This document shows, piece after piece, positions 25,419 through 33,901 of a stretch of DNA of 64,000 nt. Source of the DNA: CAIWHR01 sp963726765 (GTDB taxonomy: Bacteria > Pseudomonadota > Gammaproteobacteria > Burkholderiales > Casimicrobiaceae); assembly GCA_963726765.1 (NCBI GenBank), contig CAVSDH010000005.1, forward strand, positions 260,900-324,899, in the 5' to 3' direction. The notes under the pieces were generated by a model. The model was given only the letters and a program-made list of their open reading frames with translations, was not told the DNA's origin and did not search any database. A program made the position numbers and the translations under genes. Position 1 is the stretch's first letter; every line of letters begins with the position of its first letter.

Positions 25419-27245
25419 TTACGCCCCCTTGGCAGGCAATTCGCAGTGCAGCGTGGCACCGCAATCCGCATTGTTGGTTGCCCACAGACGGCCGCCATGC
25501 GCCTCGACGATCGATTTGCAGATTGCCAGACCCAATCCCATGCCCGACGCCTTGGTGGTCACGAACGGCTCGAAAATGCGTTCGAGATTCGCCAAAGGTA
25601 TTCCCAGGCCCCGGTCGGCGACGGAGACCTCTACATTGCCGTGAACGGTCGTTTGCGTTCGCACCATGAGCCGTCGGTCCACTTCCTGGCCGTCCATGGC
25701 ATCGCATCCGTTGACCACGAAATTGAGCAATACTTGCTGCAATTGATTCCGATCACCGCTCACGGCTCGCATTGCCTCGGCAAGGTCCGTGCTCACCTCT
25801 ACCCGCCGGCTCAACAAGTCACTGCGCATAAGACGAATCGACTCCTCGACGACTTCGTTGATGTCGAGCGGATGCCGCTGCGAGTCTTCTTTTCTGAGCA
25901 TGGACCGTAGCCGCTGGATCACCGCCTCGGCCCGGTGATCGCTCTTCACAATGTCGGCGAGGATTTCCGCGAGCTTGTCGATGCGCGGCGGACTCTGTGC
26001 GAGAAACCGCTGCGCGGCCTGCGCATTGCTAAGAATGGCCGTCAGCGGCTGGTTGAGTTCGTGCGCGAGCGATCCGGACAACTCGCCCAACATCGCGACC
26101 CGCGACAGGTGCGCGAGTTCGTCGCGTTGGCGGGCGGTTGCCCGCTCCGCGTTTCTGCGCTCGGTGATGTCGACGATCGACACCAGTACGAACAGGCCGT
26201 CCTTTGTCGGCATCGGACTGAGCGAGGCTTCCACCGGGATTTCGCCGCCATCCTTGCGGCACGCGACCAGCTCGCGTCCGGCGCCCATTGCTCGCGCCTG
26301 CGGATCTCTGGCGTACGCGCCACGCGACCTGGCGTGGGGGATACGAAAGCGTTCGGGGATCAGCATTTCGACTGGCTTCGCGACGAGTTCTGCACGCTGG
26401 TAGCCGAATACGGTCTCGGCGTGCGCATTTGCTAACGTGATCATCCCTTTACTGTTGACCAGCAGAATCGCGCTCGGAACCGCTTCGACGACCGCGCGGA
26501 AGCGCTCCTCGCTTGCCCGGAGCTGCGACGCGAGCTGCGCAGCAGCGATTAGGTCCCAGACCAGTTCGTAGCCCATCGCCAGTACGACGATGAAAAAGCC
26601 GGGCATCAGGACCGTGGGTGCGTGCACGATACCGAAAACGACCAGCGCGGCGAGGCTGCCGACAATGGCGATGCACAGCGCGAGACTGCCGCCGACCAGC
26701 GCCGCACGGCGGCGCTGCACGGTGCCCCCCCGCCGCCAGAGCGTGATGGAGGCATCGACGATGAACACGACGAGCAGCAGGTTACCTAGCTGGGGGACGA
26801 TGGACCACGGATTGCGTACTCCGACGGGCCCGGCGATGACGGCTCCCCAAAGCTGCACGTGGTCCAGCGCGGTGATTTCCAGGAAGTTGACGTTCACGCC
26901 TGTCAGGAAGTTCAACCCGAGCGCGCACAGCCGCATCCCGATCACCACCCACGCGAGCCACATCCGGCCCGCGTCGAAGTAAAGGCGCACGAACCACACG
27001 CTGGAAATGATGAAGATGGCGAGCGGGACATGCGACCAGCGTACCGATTCGGCAAGACCGGCCGGTGTCTCGGCCCGTATTCTTGCGAGTTCGAAAGCGC
27101 CGTAGGCGGCGGCCGAGGTGGCGAGCACGAAAAACAGCAGGTGGGCGTATTGCGGTCGCTGCTTCTGCCAGACGAAGAGATGGACGACGCCGAGCATCAG
27201 GCTCGCCGCGATCATCATGGTCCAGGCGATTTCGACCCAGTTCAT
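25419..27245 (-). CDS. Membrane PAS-domain sensor histidine kinase
   Basis: This 608-residue protein is anchored by seven N-terminal hydrophobic segments (residues 1-235). A PAS domain follows (about 250-370, FRAVVEAVPSAILLVNSKG... and a PAC-like end VLVSIVDITERR). Then come a HisKA-type phosphoacceptor (GSLAHELNQPLTAILSNAQAA) and an HATPase_c domain (N box NFVVNGCDAM, G boxes DRGLGIPLANLERIFEPF and GMGLGLAICKSIVEAHGG). This is the FixL/TodS-like organisation of orphan quinone or redox sensors. The ATG at 27245 gives a sensible membrane start; an upstream start at 27287 adds 14 residues. The cognate regulators follow. Confidence 0.92.
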   Translation of the reverse strand: MNWVEIAWTMMIAASLMLGVVHLFVWQKQRPQYAHLLFFVLATSAAAYGAFELARIRAETPAGLAESVRWSHVPLAIFIISSVWFVRLYFDAGRMWLAWVVIGMRLCALGLNFLTGVNVNFLEITALDHVQLWGAVIAGPVGVRNPWSIVPQLGNLLLVVFIVDASITLWRRGGTVQRRRAALVGGSLALCIAIVGSLAALVVFGIVHAPTVLMPGFFIVVLAMGYELVWDLIAAAQLASQLRASEERFRAVVEAVPSAILLVNSKGMITLANAHAETVFGYQRAELVAKPVEMLIPERFRIPHARSRGAYARDPQARAMGAGRELVACRKDGGEIPVEASLSPMPTKDGLFVLVSIVDITERRNAERATARQRDELAHLSRVAMLGELSGSLAHELNQPLTAILSNAQAAQRFLAQSPPRIDKLAEILADIVKSDHRAEAVIQRLRSMLRKEDSQRHPLDINEVVEESIRLMRSDLLSRRVEVSTDLAEAMRAVSGDRNQLQQVLLNFVVNGCDAMDGQEVDRRLMVRTQTTVHGNVEVSVADRGLGIPLANLERIFEPFVTTKASGMGLGLAICKSIVEAHGGRLWATNNADCGATLHCELPAKGA

Positions 27246-27845
27246 CGCGTCAATGACATGGAGGGCGTGGTTGGCGCGCCAGCGCACTCAACACTTCGGT
27301 TGTCCCGCCGACAAGTTCGGATGCGGTCAAACAGCGAGAGAAGTCTTTTCATGTGGCCGGGTTGGTCGATGTCGCAGCGATTCGCTGCCCAGATTGCTTG
27401 CGTGTCTTAGGACAATATTATCGTTGATCCGGCAGATCGAGGCGAAATTCCAGCGCCGTTGTTACCCACGACCTACTCTATGCGAGCTACGACGATGGAT
27501 GCAGTGACTATTGGTGATCGTCGACGTTCCCAGCGGCAACGGTTCGCGCGCCGGCGTTCCGCGAACAGCAGCTCGTGCTGCCGTTTGACTGTCCGCTTCA
27601 GAGTATTCTGGAGGCCGATGAGGAGGGACTGCTCTTGACCGGAAACGGACGTTGAAACCGATGGGAGCTGCCATTCACGCTTCGGGAATAGAGCGCCTCA
27701 ATCTGGTATGAGCAACGCCAGCACGGCAGGCACCTGAATTGTGAGGCCATCACAATCCGCTGTCCCAGCAGTATTGCCACGCTACGCCGATCAGGTCGTA
27801 GCTATCACCGGTGCGTGCTGACGCGCCAATGCTTGCGTAGAAATG
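27246..27845. other. Non-coding stretch at the edge of the accessory junction
   Basis: These 600 bases contain only short, unrelated ORFs. The first 150 bases must hold the promoter of the kinase operon. From about 27400 the composition is less GC-rich than the surroundings and nothing recognisable is present. Confidence 0.45.
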
Positions 27846-28118
27846 CTATGGCTTGAAGTTGCTGTACGGGCCGCCCGCTCGGTCGTAGGTGTTGCCGAAG
27901 TTGTCCTGCGTGATGTGCGCGGTTCCGTCCTTTTCTGGAGTGAGAACCAGATCCTGTTCGAGAACCACGGACCGGAACTTCCAGCCCGTCGGAAGCTTCA
28001 GGCGGCTGCCGAGGGTAGCGATCTCACCGAAGTTCTGATCCGGAAACGTGATGAGGCTGAATGACTTCATGACCCACGGGTTTCCGTCAGGGTCATCCAG
28101 AACGGATACACGCGCATC
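27846..28118 (-). pseudogene. C-terminal fragment of a conserved secreted-type protein
   Basis: These 91 codons read as the end of a real protein: DPDGNPWVMKSFSLITFPDQ, then LGSRLKLPTGWKFR, LEQDLVLTP and QDNFGNTYDRAGGPYSN, ending in a stop. The spacing of the DPxG-W-M, LKLPxGWKFR and NTYD motifs matches a family of uncharacterised exported bacterial proteins. Upstream of about 28118 the frame turns into meaningless sequence, antisense to an integrase fragment. The 5' part of the gene has therefore been lost by insertion or deletion at that junction. Confidence 0.6.
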
Positions 28119-28352
28119 ATGAGCAAGGCCGGATCGTGGGTCATCCGCGAATGGATGGGGGGCGGCTATCGCTATCGCACGCTTGGTCATGCCGATGACA
28201 TTGTGCGCGCCGATGGTCGCGACGTGCTGACGTTCGAGCAGGCGACCCGCGCCGCGTTGGCGCCGTACGCTGCCGCGCCCATCGGGCGCCTGACCATCAA
28301 GGACGCGCTGGCCCGCTACTTCGTGAACTTCGCTGCGCGGAGCAAGCACGCG
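28119..28352 (+). pseudogene. Tyrosine-recombinase (integrase) N-terminal fragment
   Basis: The sequence GSWVIREWMGGGYRYRTLGHADDI, then ADGRDVLTFEQATRAAL and KDALARYFVNFAARSKHAR, resembles the arm-binding and start of the core-binding domain of ICE/phage-type integrases. It stops abruptly at KHAR, where a hairpin array begins. No catalytic domain (R-H-R-Y) follows, so it is a dead remnant. It is evidence that a mobile element once occupied this junction. Confidence 0.55.
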
Positions 28353-28363
28353 AGGATTCCATT

Positions 28364-28464
28364 GCCGCGGAGCGGCTTCCCCAGCCCCGTACAGGGGCTT
28401 CCCCGGGCGCGAAGCGCCTTCTGTGGTCGCCCAACGGGCGACTTCCCGCGAGTCCCGAGGGGAC
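28364..28464. repeat. Array of five consecutive perfect hairpins
   Basis: Five stem-loops follow each other with 6-9 base linkers. They are GCCGC-GGA-GCGGC (28364-28376), AGCCCC-GTACA-GGGGCT (28383-28399), GGCGC-GAA-GCGCC (28406-28418), GTCGCCC-AAC-GGGCGAC (28426-28442) and GTCCC-GAG-GGGAC (28452-28464). All stems are fully complementary but of different sequence. Linkers mostly start TTCC or TTC. This is not a terminator (no T-run) and does not look like an ordinary REP. It interrupts the integrase fragment. Confidence 0.65.
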
Positions 28465-28611
28465 GAGCTGTTTCCGCCGTTGATTGCATCCGTGGCAATA
28501 CGCACTGTCCTTTCGCCGACATCAACAACGTCCAGATTGCCGACCTGATGGCCGGATTCCTCGCACGAAAGGGGCTGGACTAGTACCCAGATACTGAGCC
28601 GTCTGCCGTCC

Positions 28612-29103
28612 TCACGAACGAGGCAGGAGCAGGGCTAAAATCTTCGCGCGCCAGCCACGGAGTGCGAGCGCACGTCGACCGATTGCGATGGCCGTTCGGG
28701 TCGGCTCCCAATCGTCACCATCGTTTCCGGCAATGGCCAGGATGTCCGCAGGCACATAGGTTTGGACCAGCCCTTGAGCACTCTTCTTGGCTCTCAAGCG
28801 CACCATGCGAACGGCCGATCCCTTCTTTTCAGAATCAATGGGCGCCGCAGGCATTTCCTTAACGTATGCGGAGACCCGCTTGAGGTGATGCTCTTCCGCG
28901 AGGTGCTTGTCGTCGAGCGCGTCCTTGGGGGCGACGCTAAGACCCTTCTGGTTCGCGTCGGGAAGTTCAACCGTTGTGCTCGTTGGTGCTGTTCTTTCTG
29001 TTTGCAAAGTCGGCCTCATGTCGATCAATTTCGCGAACCTCTGATTCGCGATGACAGGCGAGCGACCGGGACCGTGGCCCAGGCGCTCTGACTTGCGCCT
29101 CAT
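28612..29103 (-). CDS. Hypothetical protein
   Basis: This open frame of 163 codons encodes a basic protein. The C-terminal half (VQTYVPADILAIAGNDGDDWEPTRTAIAIGRRALALRGWRAKILALL) has a plausible amphipathic pattern and lacks the Arg/Pro bias of random high-GC frames, so it may be real. No family is recognised. It lies in the decayed accessory segment, and no Shine-Dalgarno is convincing. It could equally be a chance frame. Confidence 0.4.
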   Translation of the reverse strand: MRRKSERLGHGPGRSPVIANQRFAKLIDMRPTLQTERTAPTSTTVELPDANQKGLSVAPKDALDDKHLAEEHHLKRVSAYVKEMPAAPIDSEKKGSAVRMVRLRAKKSAQGLVQTYVPADILAIAGNDGDDWEPTRTAIAIGRRALALRGWRAKILALLLPRS

Positions 29104-29432
29104 TCAAGGCGCCTCCTGCCATTTATGCCAACGCGAGGAGCAAATGCCCGCGTCGCTGGCGACAGCCAAGCGCTCGAAGGCGCGGCCGATCGACTTTGCA
29201 CAAGTACCGTAACACGATTGGTCTACCCGTTACGACATTCCCAGTGCGCGCTTTGCAGGCGCGTTGCCGAGCGTTGCTTTCCAGCGACGCAGGATAGGAC
29301 GTGGAGGTGAACCTCCCGGCCCGTCTTTCGTGGACCTGCGACGGGGAAAGGAGCCGTCGCCACCGCATCGATGGCGCTCCGTCAACGGCTTGGCGGAGGT
29401 GCCGAAGACCGTGGACGCTATGAGGCAAACAA

Positions 29433-29445
29433 CGTCACCGTGACG
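29433..29445. repeat. Short GTCAC palindrome (CGTCACCGTGACG)
   Basis: CGTCAC and GTGACG are separated by one base. The half-sites match those in the longer palindrome 50 bases downstream, suggesting paired binding sites for a dimeric DNA-binding protein. Confidence 0.5.
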
Positions 29446-29496
29446 CAACCTCCTAACGGTTGTCGTCTTGCTGACTGGAACAGTCGTCGGCGAAAC

Positions 29497-29520
29497 CGTC
29501 ACAGTGACGTCACTGTGACG
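29497..29520. repeat. 24-bp perfect palindrome
   Basis: The half CGTCACAGTGAC is followed immediately by its exact reverse complement, with TGACGTCA at the centre. Each half itself contains GTCACAGTGAC, an inner inverted repeat, so the site consists of nested GTCAC/GTGAC boxes. It is an operator or a recombination/partition-type site candidate. Confidence 0.65.
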
Positions 29521-29788
29521 CTTGGCAGCGTGCGCCCAAATTCGGCTGGAGTTACTCGCCGCGTTCTGAGCTAACGTAACGGTCGTCGAGCAGCGCAACG
29601 TCGTCGGTAGGCACCACCGCGCTGCCCAAGCCAGCACTGACCAACATCGAGTCCTCCAAAGAGAGGCGTTGGTGTCCATGTCAAGGCGGTGTTGTCGTGG
29701 CGCCACGCGCAAGGTATTTCCGTCGGCATCCTGCGGATGTCGTCGACCTGCAACGGACGGCAGTGTGAACAGGCCCTAGAATCGTGCC

Positions 29789-30112
29789 ATGCCGACCTCA
29801 TCGCCCCGGTCGCGAGCGGCCCGAGAGCGGGCGGGCAAGCGGTGGTATGTGTACCTGATTCTATGCCGCAGCGGCACGATCTACACCGGGATCGCGCTTG
29901 ACGTGGCTGCGCGGTATGCACAGCACCTGGCCGGCACTGGGGCGCGCTACACGCGCGCGAATCCCCCGCGTCGGTTGCTCACCAAGTTCGCCTGCCCGAA
30001 TCAGTCGGTGGCGGGCCGGCTGGAGGCGGCGATCAAGAACCTCACAGCCGTCAACAAGAAGAGATTGGTTGGCAAAGCCAGCGCCGAGGTGCGGAAGGTG
30101 CTGCTCGATTGA
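29789..30112 (+). CDS. GIY-YIG nuclease-domain protein
   Basis: This 107-residue protein has the GIY-YIG core: WYVYLILC, then GTIYTGIALDVAARYAQH (with the Arg of the second motif) and a family-type end (RLEAAIKNLTAVNKKRLV). It belongs to the UPF0213/YhbQ group of stand-alone GIY-YIG proteins, which process or bind branched nucleic acids. The first 17 residues are basic and may not be translated if an internal start is used. It is complete despite lying among remnants. Confidence 0.82.
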   Translation: MPTSSPRSRAARERAGKRWYVYLILCRSGTIYTGIALDVAARYAQHLAGTGARYTRANPPRRLLTKFACPNQSVAGRLEAAIKNLTAVNKKRLVGKASAEVRKVLLD

Positions 30113-30460
30113 TCGGCCGCGACTAGCGCACGCGAACCGCGGTATCTGAACGTCTGCAGTCAGGCAATTGCAACCGGTAGGCCGACAGGCAACTCGCGGC
30201 CAAGAGTCGTGAGTCGGTGCCGACTCCCAATTTGCTCCAGACCGGTCATTACCCGTTCTTGAATGCGAACGCTGTCCATCAGTGTGAATTTGCCTTGCAG
30301 GACTCGACTCAGATGTATGGGCAGCGCTACCTGCCCACCTGTTCTCGGCCGGCGAGGTCGTGATCCGGGACCGCAGCACGGCGCAGTCTCCACTGTCGTA
30401 ACTGCGCTGAGGCAGGTGTCGGCGTAGGCCGTCGGCCGGCGGTGAGACCGTCGAGCCCCG
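30113..30460. other. Stretch with a PPK2 remnant and no intact gene
   Basis: These 348 bases lie between the GIY-YIG gene and the DUF4239 gene. Apart from the 76-base PPK2 scrap described separately, nothing recognisable was found. Confidence 0.45.
30306..30381 (+). pseudogene. Fragment of a second PPK2 gene
   Basis: About 76 bases closely match the intact PPK2 gene at 39438-39513. Shared blocks include CAGATGTATGGGCAGCGCTA and GGCGAGGTCGT, encoding the TQMYGQRYLP and AGEVVI-DRS motifs. Small indels disrupt the frame. The flanking parts of the gene are absent. The identity is high enough to suggest either a recent partial duplication or a common PPK2 paralogue that has decayed. Confidence 0.7.
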
Positions 30461-31216
30461 TTACGGGCCAATCCCCGGCAGCGCGTCCCTAATTGGCGCG
30501 CTGGAGATTTCCATCAGTCCGCTGTACGGCTGATTCATCTCCAGGATCAGAAAGATCGCGCCCGCGACAGTCAACGCTCCGACGAACAACGCCGTGGTGG
30601 CGGTTGCGTTACTGCGCGCATAGAGACCGAATCCAGCGAAGAGCACGACCAGCCAGAACACCAGCACGACGAAGAAGGGCCAGGACAGGGAACCCCCGGC
30701 CTGTTGGTGCAGCAGGCGGATGGTAGTTCCCATGATCGTCATGAGTTGCAGAGCACGCGCTTGTGCAGATCGCTGGGCTTCGGAATTGGGCGTCAGGCGG
30801 GTGACTGTGTCGAACAGGTCTTCCGCCGGTACGTATTTTTGCGGGTTGTGCATGGCTGCTCGTGCGGTGCCAGCATCCGGCCAAAGCCGCTCAACTTCCA
30901 CCTTTACCATGCGACGTAGCTGCGCGCGGCTGTCATTCGCCTCGGGACCGTAGTGGGCGAAAACCTGATCGAGCTGAACAAGTTGCGCGCCGAGTTCCTG
31001 CACTTCGCTCGCCTGCCTATCGTATGAACTGTGCGCGGATGCTATCAGCAGGCTCAAGACCAGGGCGGCGATCGTTGCGACCAGCCCCATCACGAGTTTG
31101 ACCACATCCTTCGTTTCGTTATCCTGGTGATGCGTCGGGACGCGGATGGCGAGACCCGCAAGCGCCCCGCCGAAGACGAATACGAATACGAGGACGGCGA
31201 TGAGGATGGAACTCAT
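30461..31216 (-). CDS. DUF4239 membrane protein (bestrophin-like)
   Basis: This 251-residue inner-membrane protein has two N-terminal segments (SILIAVLVFVFVFGGALAGLAI and VMGLVATIAALVLSLLIA) and two C-terminal ones (PFFVVLVFWLVVLFAGFGLYA and TALFVGALTVAGAIFLILEM). Between them lies a helical soluble region (SSYDRQASEVQELGAQLVQLDQ...). This is the DUF4239 layout, distantly like bestrophin channels; function is unknown. Its ATG overlaps the stop of the patatin gene (ATGA), so the two are translationally coupled. Confidence 0.82.
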   Translation of the reverse strand: MSSILIAVLVFVFVFGGALAGLAIRVPTHHQDNETKDVVKLVMGLVATIAALVLSLLIASAHSSYDRQASEVQELGAQLVQLDQVFAHYGPEANDSRAQLRRMVKVEVERLWPDAGTARAAMHNPQKYVPAEDLFDTVTRLTPNSEAQRSAQARALQLMTIMGTTIRLLHQQAGGSLSWPFFVVLVFWLVVLFAGFGLYARSNATATTALFVGALTVAGAIFLILEMNQPYSGLMEISSAPIRDALPGIGP

Positions 31217-32679
31217 GGAGCAATCTTGTTTGTCGCCGGCGCCGGCTCCATGGTGAACTTTGCGCCCGCGTCTTCCAGCAGCCGCCTTAACTCGGGCGAT
31301 GAAACGATTATCGTCTTCGCCGCGGTGCGGAGGCGATCGACCGCCTCAGGGGGCAGGACGAACGATGTCGGTAAATTATTTAGGTATTCCAGTTCAGCCG
31401 CGTCCTTGAGCGCCGGGAAGGACACATCGATGACATGAAGTTCGATGTCGGGCGCTCGGGCAAGCGTTGCGAGTTCGGGGTCGCGATTCCCGGGCAATGT
31501 CGCCGATTCCCGAATACGCCGCATGCTTTGCCATCGGGCCGTCGTATCCTTCAACTGTTCGACGGCCTCGTAGGAATAGTGGTCGATCGGCACGCCGGTC
31601 GCCTTGATCAAAAGTTCGACGTTGCCGGGCGCGTGCTCGACTTCGTCCCAGCTGGACTTCGGCGAGGATCGCGAGTTGACCACGAAGACGATAATCCTGC
31701 GCACATGATCGAGCGGTGTCGGCTGCCCCAGGATATTCAGGGCCTCGGCGGCCTCCAGTTCCTCCAGCACGGCACGCATGCCAAGATTGTCGGCGAGGCC
31801 GCCGTCCACGAGATGGATGTAAGGCCGATGATCGCTATCCTGGAATGACTTCAGGTCCTCGCGTGTCCTGAGGGCCCGCGCGGCCGGCCGCGGCGCAGTC
31901 TCGGGATTGCCAAATGCTTCGACCCACTTCGGCGAAGCGAACTTGCATTTGCCGCCATAGTTGTTGAGCGTCACCGGCGAGAGCACGAAGGGCACGGCAG
32001 ACGATGCCGCCGCCGCGCGGGAGAGCGGTACGGCGTTCAGGTCCGAGCAGAGGTAGTCGAAGGCGTATTGCGTGAAGCCCAGTCGGGCACCGGTCGTGAT
32101 GTCGGTGGCGCTCGAGAGTATCTGGGGGCCCGTGCCGCGATCCAGATCAGCATAGGTGGCGCCATGGAACAGAATCTCGTCGTAAAAGGTCGCGGCCAGT
32201 TCCGAGCGGCCCCAGGTCTCAGACGACAGGGCGCCCCAGTTTCCTGGATTGAGGGCGCGGGCGATCAGCGTGCCCTGCACATCGCGTTTCAGGAAACTGG
32301 TCTCGTAGAGGTCGAACAGCTTATCCCCATACAGGCCGTAGGCCAGTGCCGTGAAGCTGCCGCCCGAAACTCCGGTGACGAGGTCCACTTCGTCGAGCAT
32401 GCGGAACTTCCTGCCCTTGGGCCCTATCACCTCCATGTCCCGGAGAGTTTCCAGAACCCCGTAGGAGAATGCAGCCGCGCGGGTGCCCCCTCCCGAAAAG
32501 GCAAGGACAACCAGGTTTTCGGCGTCATAGTTACTACGGTGCGCCCAGCGGGTGTCGAAGCGATAGCCTTTGCTTAGATCGACCTGCTCGATTGGGGGGT
32601 TGATCGGGCGCGTGGCGCAACCGCCAAGCAAAATTAGCGCGGCGAGGACGATCAGAGATGTAAGGCTTTGCGGACGCAT
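31213..32679 (-). CDS. Patatin-like phospholipase lipoprotein
   Basis: This is a 488-residue lipoprotein with lipobox LGGC (Cys21). It has a patatin core: oxyanion-hole FSGGGTRAAAF (residues 61-71), nucleophile Ser105 in GVSGG, and the dyad Asp in VDGGLADN. It should be an acyl hydrolase acting on membrane lipids from the periplasmic face or outer membrane. The long linker with IPFVLSP-like segments is typical of the bacterial RpoH-independent patatin group. It is co-transcribed with the DUF4239 gene by a 4-bp overlap. Confidence 0.88.
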   Translation of the reverse strand: MRPQSLTSLIVLAALILLGGCATRPINPPIEQVDLSKGYRFDTRWAHRSNYDAENLVVLAFSGGGTRAAAFSYGVLETLRDMEVIGPKGRKFRMLDEVDLVTGVSGGSFTALAYGLYGDKLFDLYETSFLKRDVQGTLIARALNPGNWGALSSETWGRSELAATFYDEILFHGATYADLDRGTGPQILSSATDITTGARLGFTQYAFDYLCSDLNAVPLSRAAAASSAVPFVLSPVTLNNYGGKCKFASPKWVEAFGNPETAPRPAARALRTREDLKSFQDSDHRPYIHLVDGGLADNLGMRAVLEELEAAEALNILGQPTPLDHVRRIIVFVVNSRSSPKSSWDEVEHAPGNVELLIKATGVPIDHYSYEAVEQLKDTTARWQSMRRIRESATLPGNRDPELATLARAPDIELHVIDVSFPALKDAAELEYLNNLPTSFVLPPEAVDRLRTAAKTIIVSSPELRRLLEDAGAKFTMEPAPATNKIAP

Positions 32680-32808
32680 TTGTCGACAGGCGAAGACCTA
32701 CAAAAATACGACATTTTAGGCTACCGCCGAGGCGCCGGGGCGCATTTGCGCTAGGTCAACGCCGAGCCGTTCCCGCCCCAAGACGGGAATCTTCCGCCAC
32801 GCGTTCCG

Positions 32809-33870
32809 TCAATACTGAGTAGCGTCCTTCCTCGCATTTCGCCATTGCGCCGGCGTCGTGCCGCTCCATCGGCGGAATGCCCGCGTAAAGGCGCTCGCGT
32901 CGGCATAGTCGAGTAACGCAGCGATTTCGCTCACCGCCATTGCCGAGTCGTCAAGCATTTGCCGGGCAATCTCAAAACGGCACTCGTCCGCGAGCGCCTG
33001 GAAGCTCGTGCCGAAGCCACTAAGGCGACGAGACAATGTGCGGCGGTGCATCGAGAATACTTCGGCAACCTGATCGACCGCACCGTGACCGGTGACGAGC
33101 GCCGTACGCAGCACACTGCGCAGCTGCGCCGGAAAGTCGTCGCCGTGGCGAACCTCAAGTGCGTCGATGTGCTTCTGCAGCAGGCGCTGCAATTCCGGCT
33201 CGATCGCAGTCAAACGACGATTCAACCAAGCGGTGGAGAACACCATGGCGTTTTCTGCGGCGTCAAAGACAAGTGTCGCCCGAAAGAACCGGCGGAACGG
33301 CCCGACATCCTTCGGTTTGCGATGGGCGAACCGGACCTCAATGGGCTTCCAATCGGGGCCGCACAACGCTCGCATGATGTTGAACATGACCGCGACTGCG
33401 GCGTCCCCAATCTGGTCGGTGGCCTCGACATGCGGCTGGTAGATTTCGTAGCGCAGCGTTGCCAACTCGCCGTCCACCGTCAGGTCCGCCACGGCACCGC
33501 GAACATGCAAGTGGACGTAGCGCACGATGTTGCGCAATGCTGCTCCTGCGTCCGGCGAGTACTTCGCCAGCAAACCCACGAGCCCCATGGAGTGCAGGCC
33601 GCCTCGTTGACCGACCAGCAGTCCGAAGTGAGGGCAGTTGGTGCGAGCCGCGCAATGCGCCATCAGGCGGTTCCGCGCTGCGAAGGGAACCAGGGTATCG
33701 GGATTGTCGAAGAGCTTGAGGTCGAATCCCGCCTCGGCCAGCACTTCGGCGGGGTCAAAGCCCATGCTCCGAAGGACCTCCGGAATGTCCAGCGTGCCGC
33801 CGATGCGCACTGTTGCGTCCTTGCGGCGGATGCTGACTGTCCGCGGTCGCGTCGTACCTAGATGTCGCAT
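32809..33870 (-). CDS. AraC-family regulator with an arabinose-binding-like N-terminal domain
   Basis: This 353-residue transcription factor combines a PF12625-type N-terminal ligand domain (VLRSMGFDPAEVLAEAGFD...) with a C-terminal double helix-turn-helix (VAEVFSMHRRTLSRRLSGFGTSFQAL and MAVSEIAALLDYADASAFTRAFRRWSGTTPAQWR). This OruR/ArgR-like architecture usually senses amino acids, lipids or aromatic compounds. It is divergent from the YtcA/HlyD/FUSC efflux operon across 267 bp, so it is the obvious candidate regulator of that operon. The ATG at 33870 is the most upstream sensible start. Confidence 0.9.
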   Translation of the reverse strand: MRHLGTTRPRTVSIRRKDATVRIGGTLDIPEVLRSMGFDPAEVLAEAGFDLKLFDNPDTLVPFAARNRLMAHCAARTNCPHFGLLVGQRGGLHSMGLVGLLAKYSPDAGAALRNIVRYVHLHVRGAVADLTVDGELATLRYEIYQPHVEATDQIGDAAVAVMFNIMRALCGPDWKPIEVRFAHRKPKDVGPFRRFFRATLVFDAAENAMVFSTAWLNRRLTAIEPELQRLLQKHIDALEVRHGDDFPAQLRSVLRTALVTGHGAVDQVAEVFSMHRRTLSRRLSGFGTSFQALADECRFEIARQMLDDSAMAVSEIAALLDYADASAFTRAFRRWSGTTPAQWRNARKDATQY

Positions 33871-33901
33871 GTTTGATCTATTTCAAGAAGAAATCGCTGT
33901 C

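Larger units (their letters stand above)
29104..29788. other. Non-coding stretch holding a GTCAC-rich palindromic site
   Basis: These 685 bases lack a supported gene. ORFs of 160 and 67 codons overlap here on opposite strands without recognisable content. The stretch contains a 13-base palindromic motif (29433-29445) and a 24-base perfect palindrome (29497-29520) made of the same GTCAC/GTGAC elements. Confidence 0.45.

Noticed and set aside
28364..28464. The hairpin array as a CRISPR
   Set aside because: The units differ in sequence and there are no repeated direct repeats or spacers of constant length.
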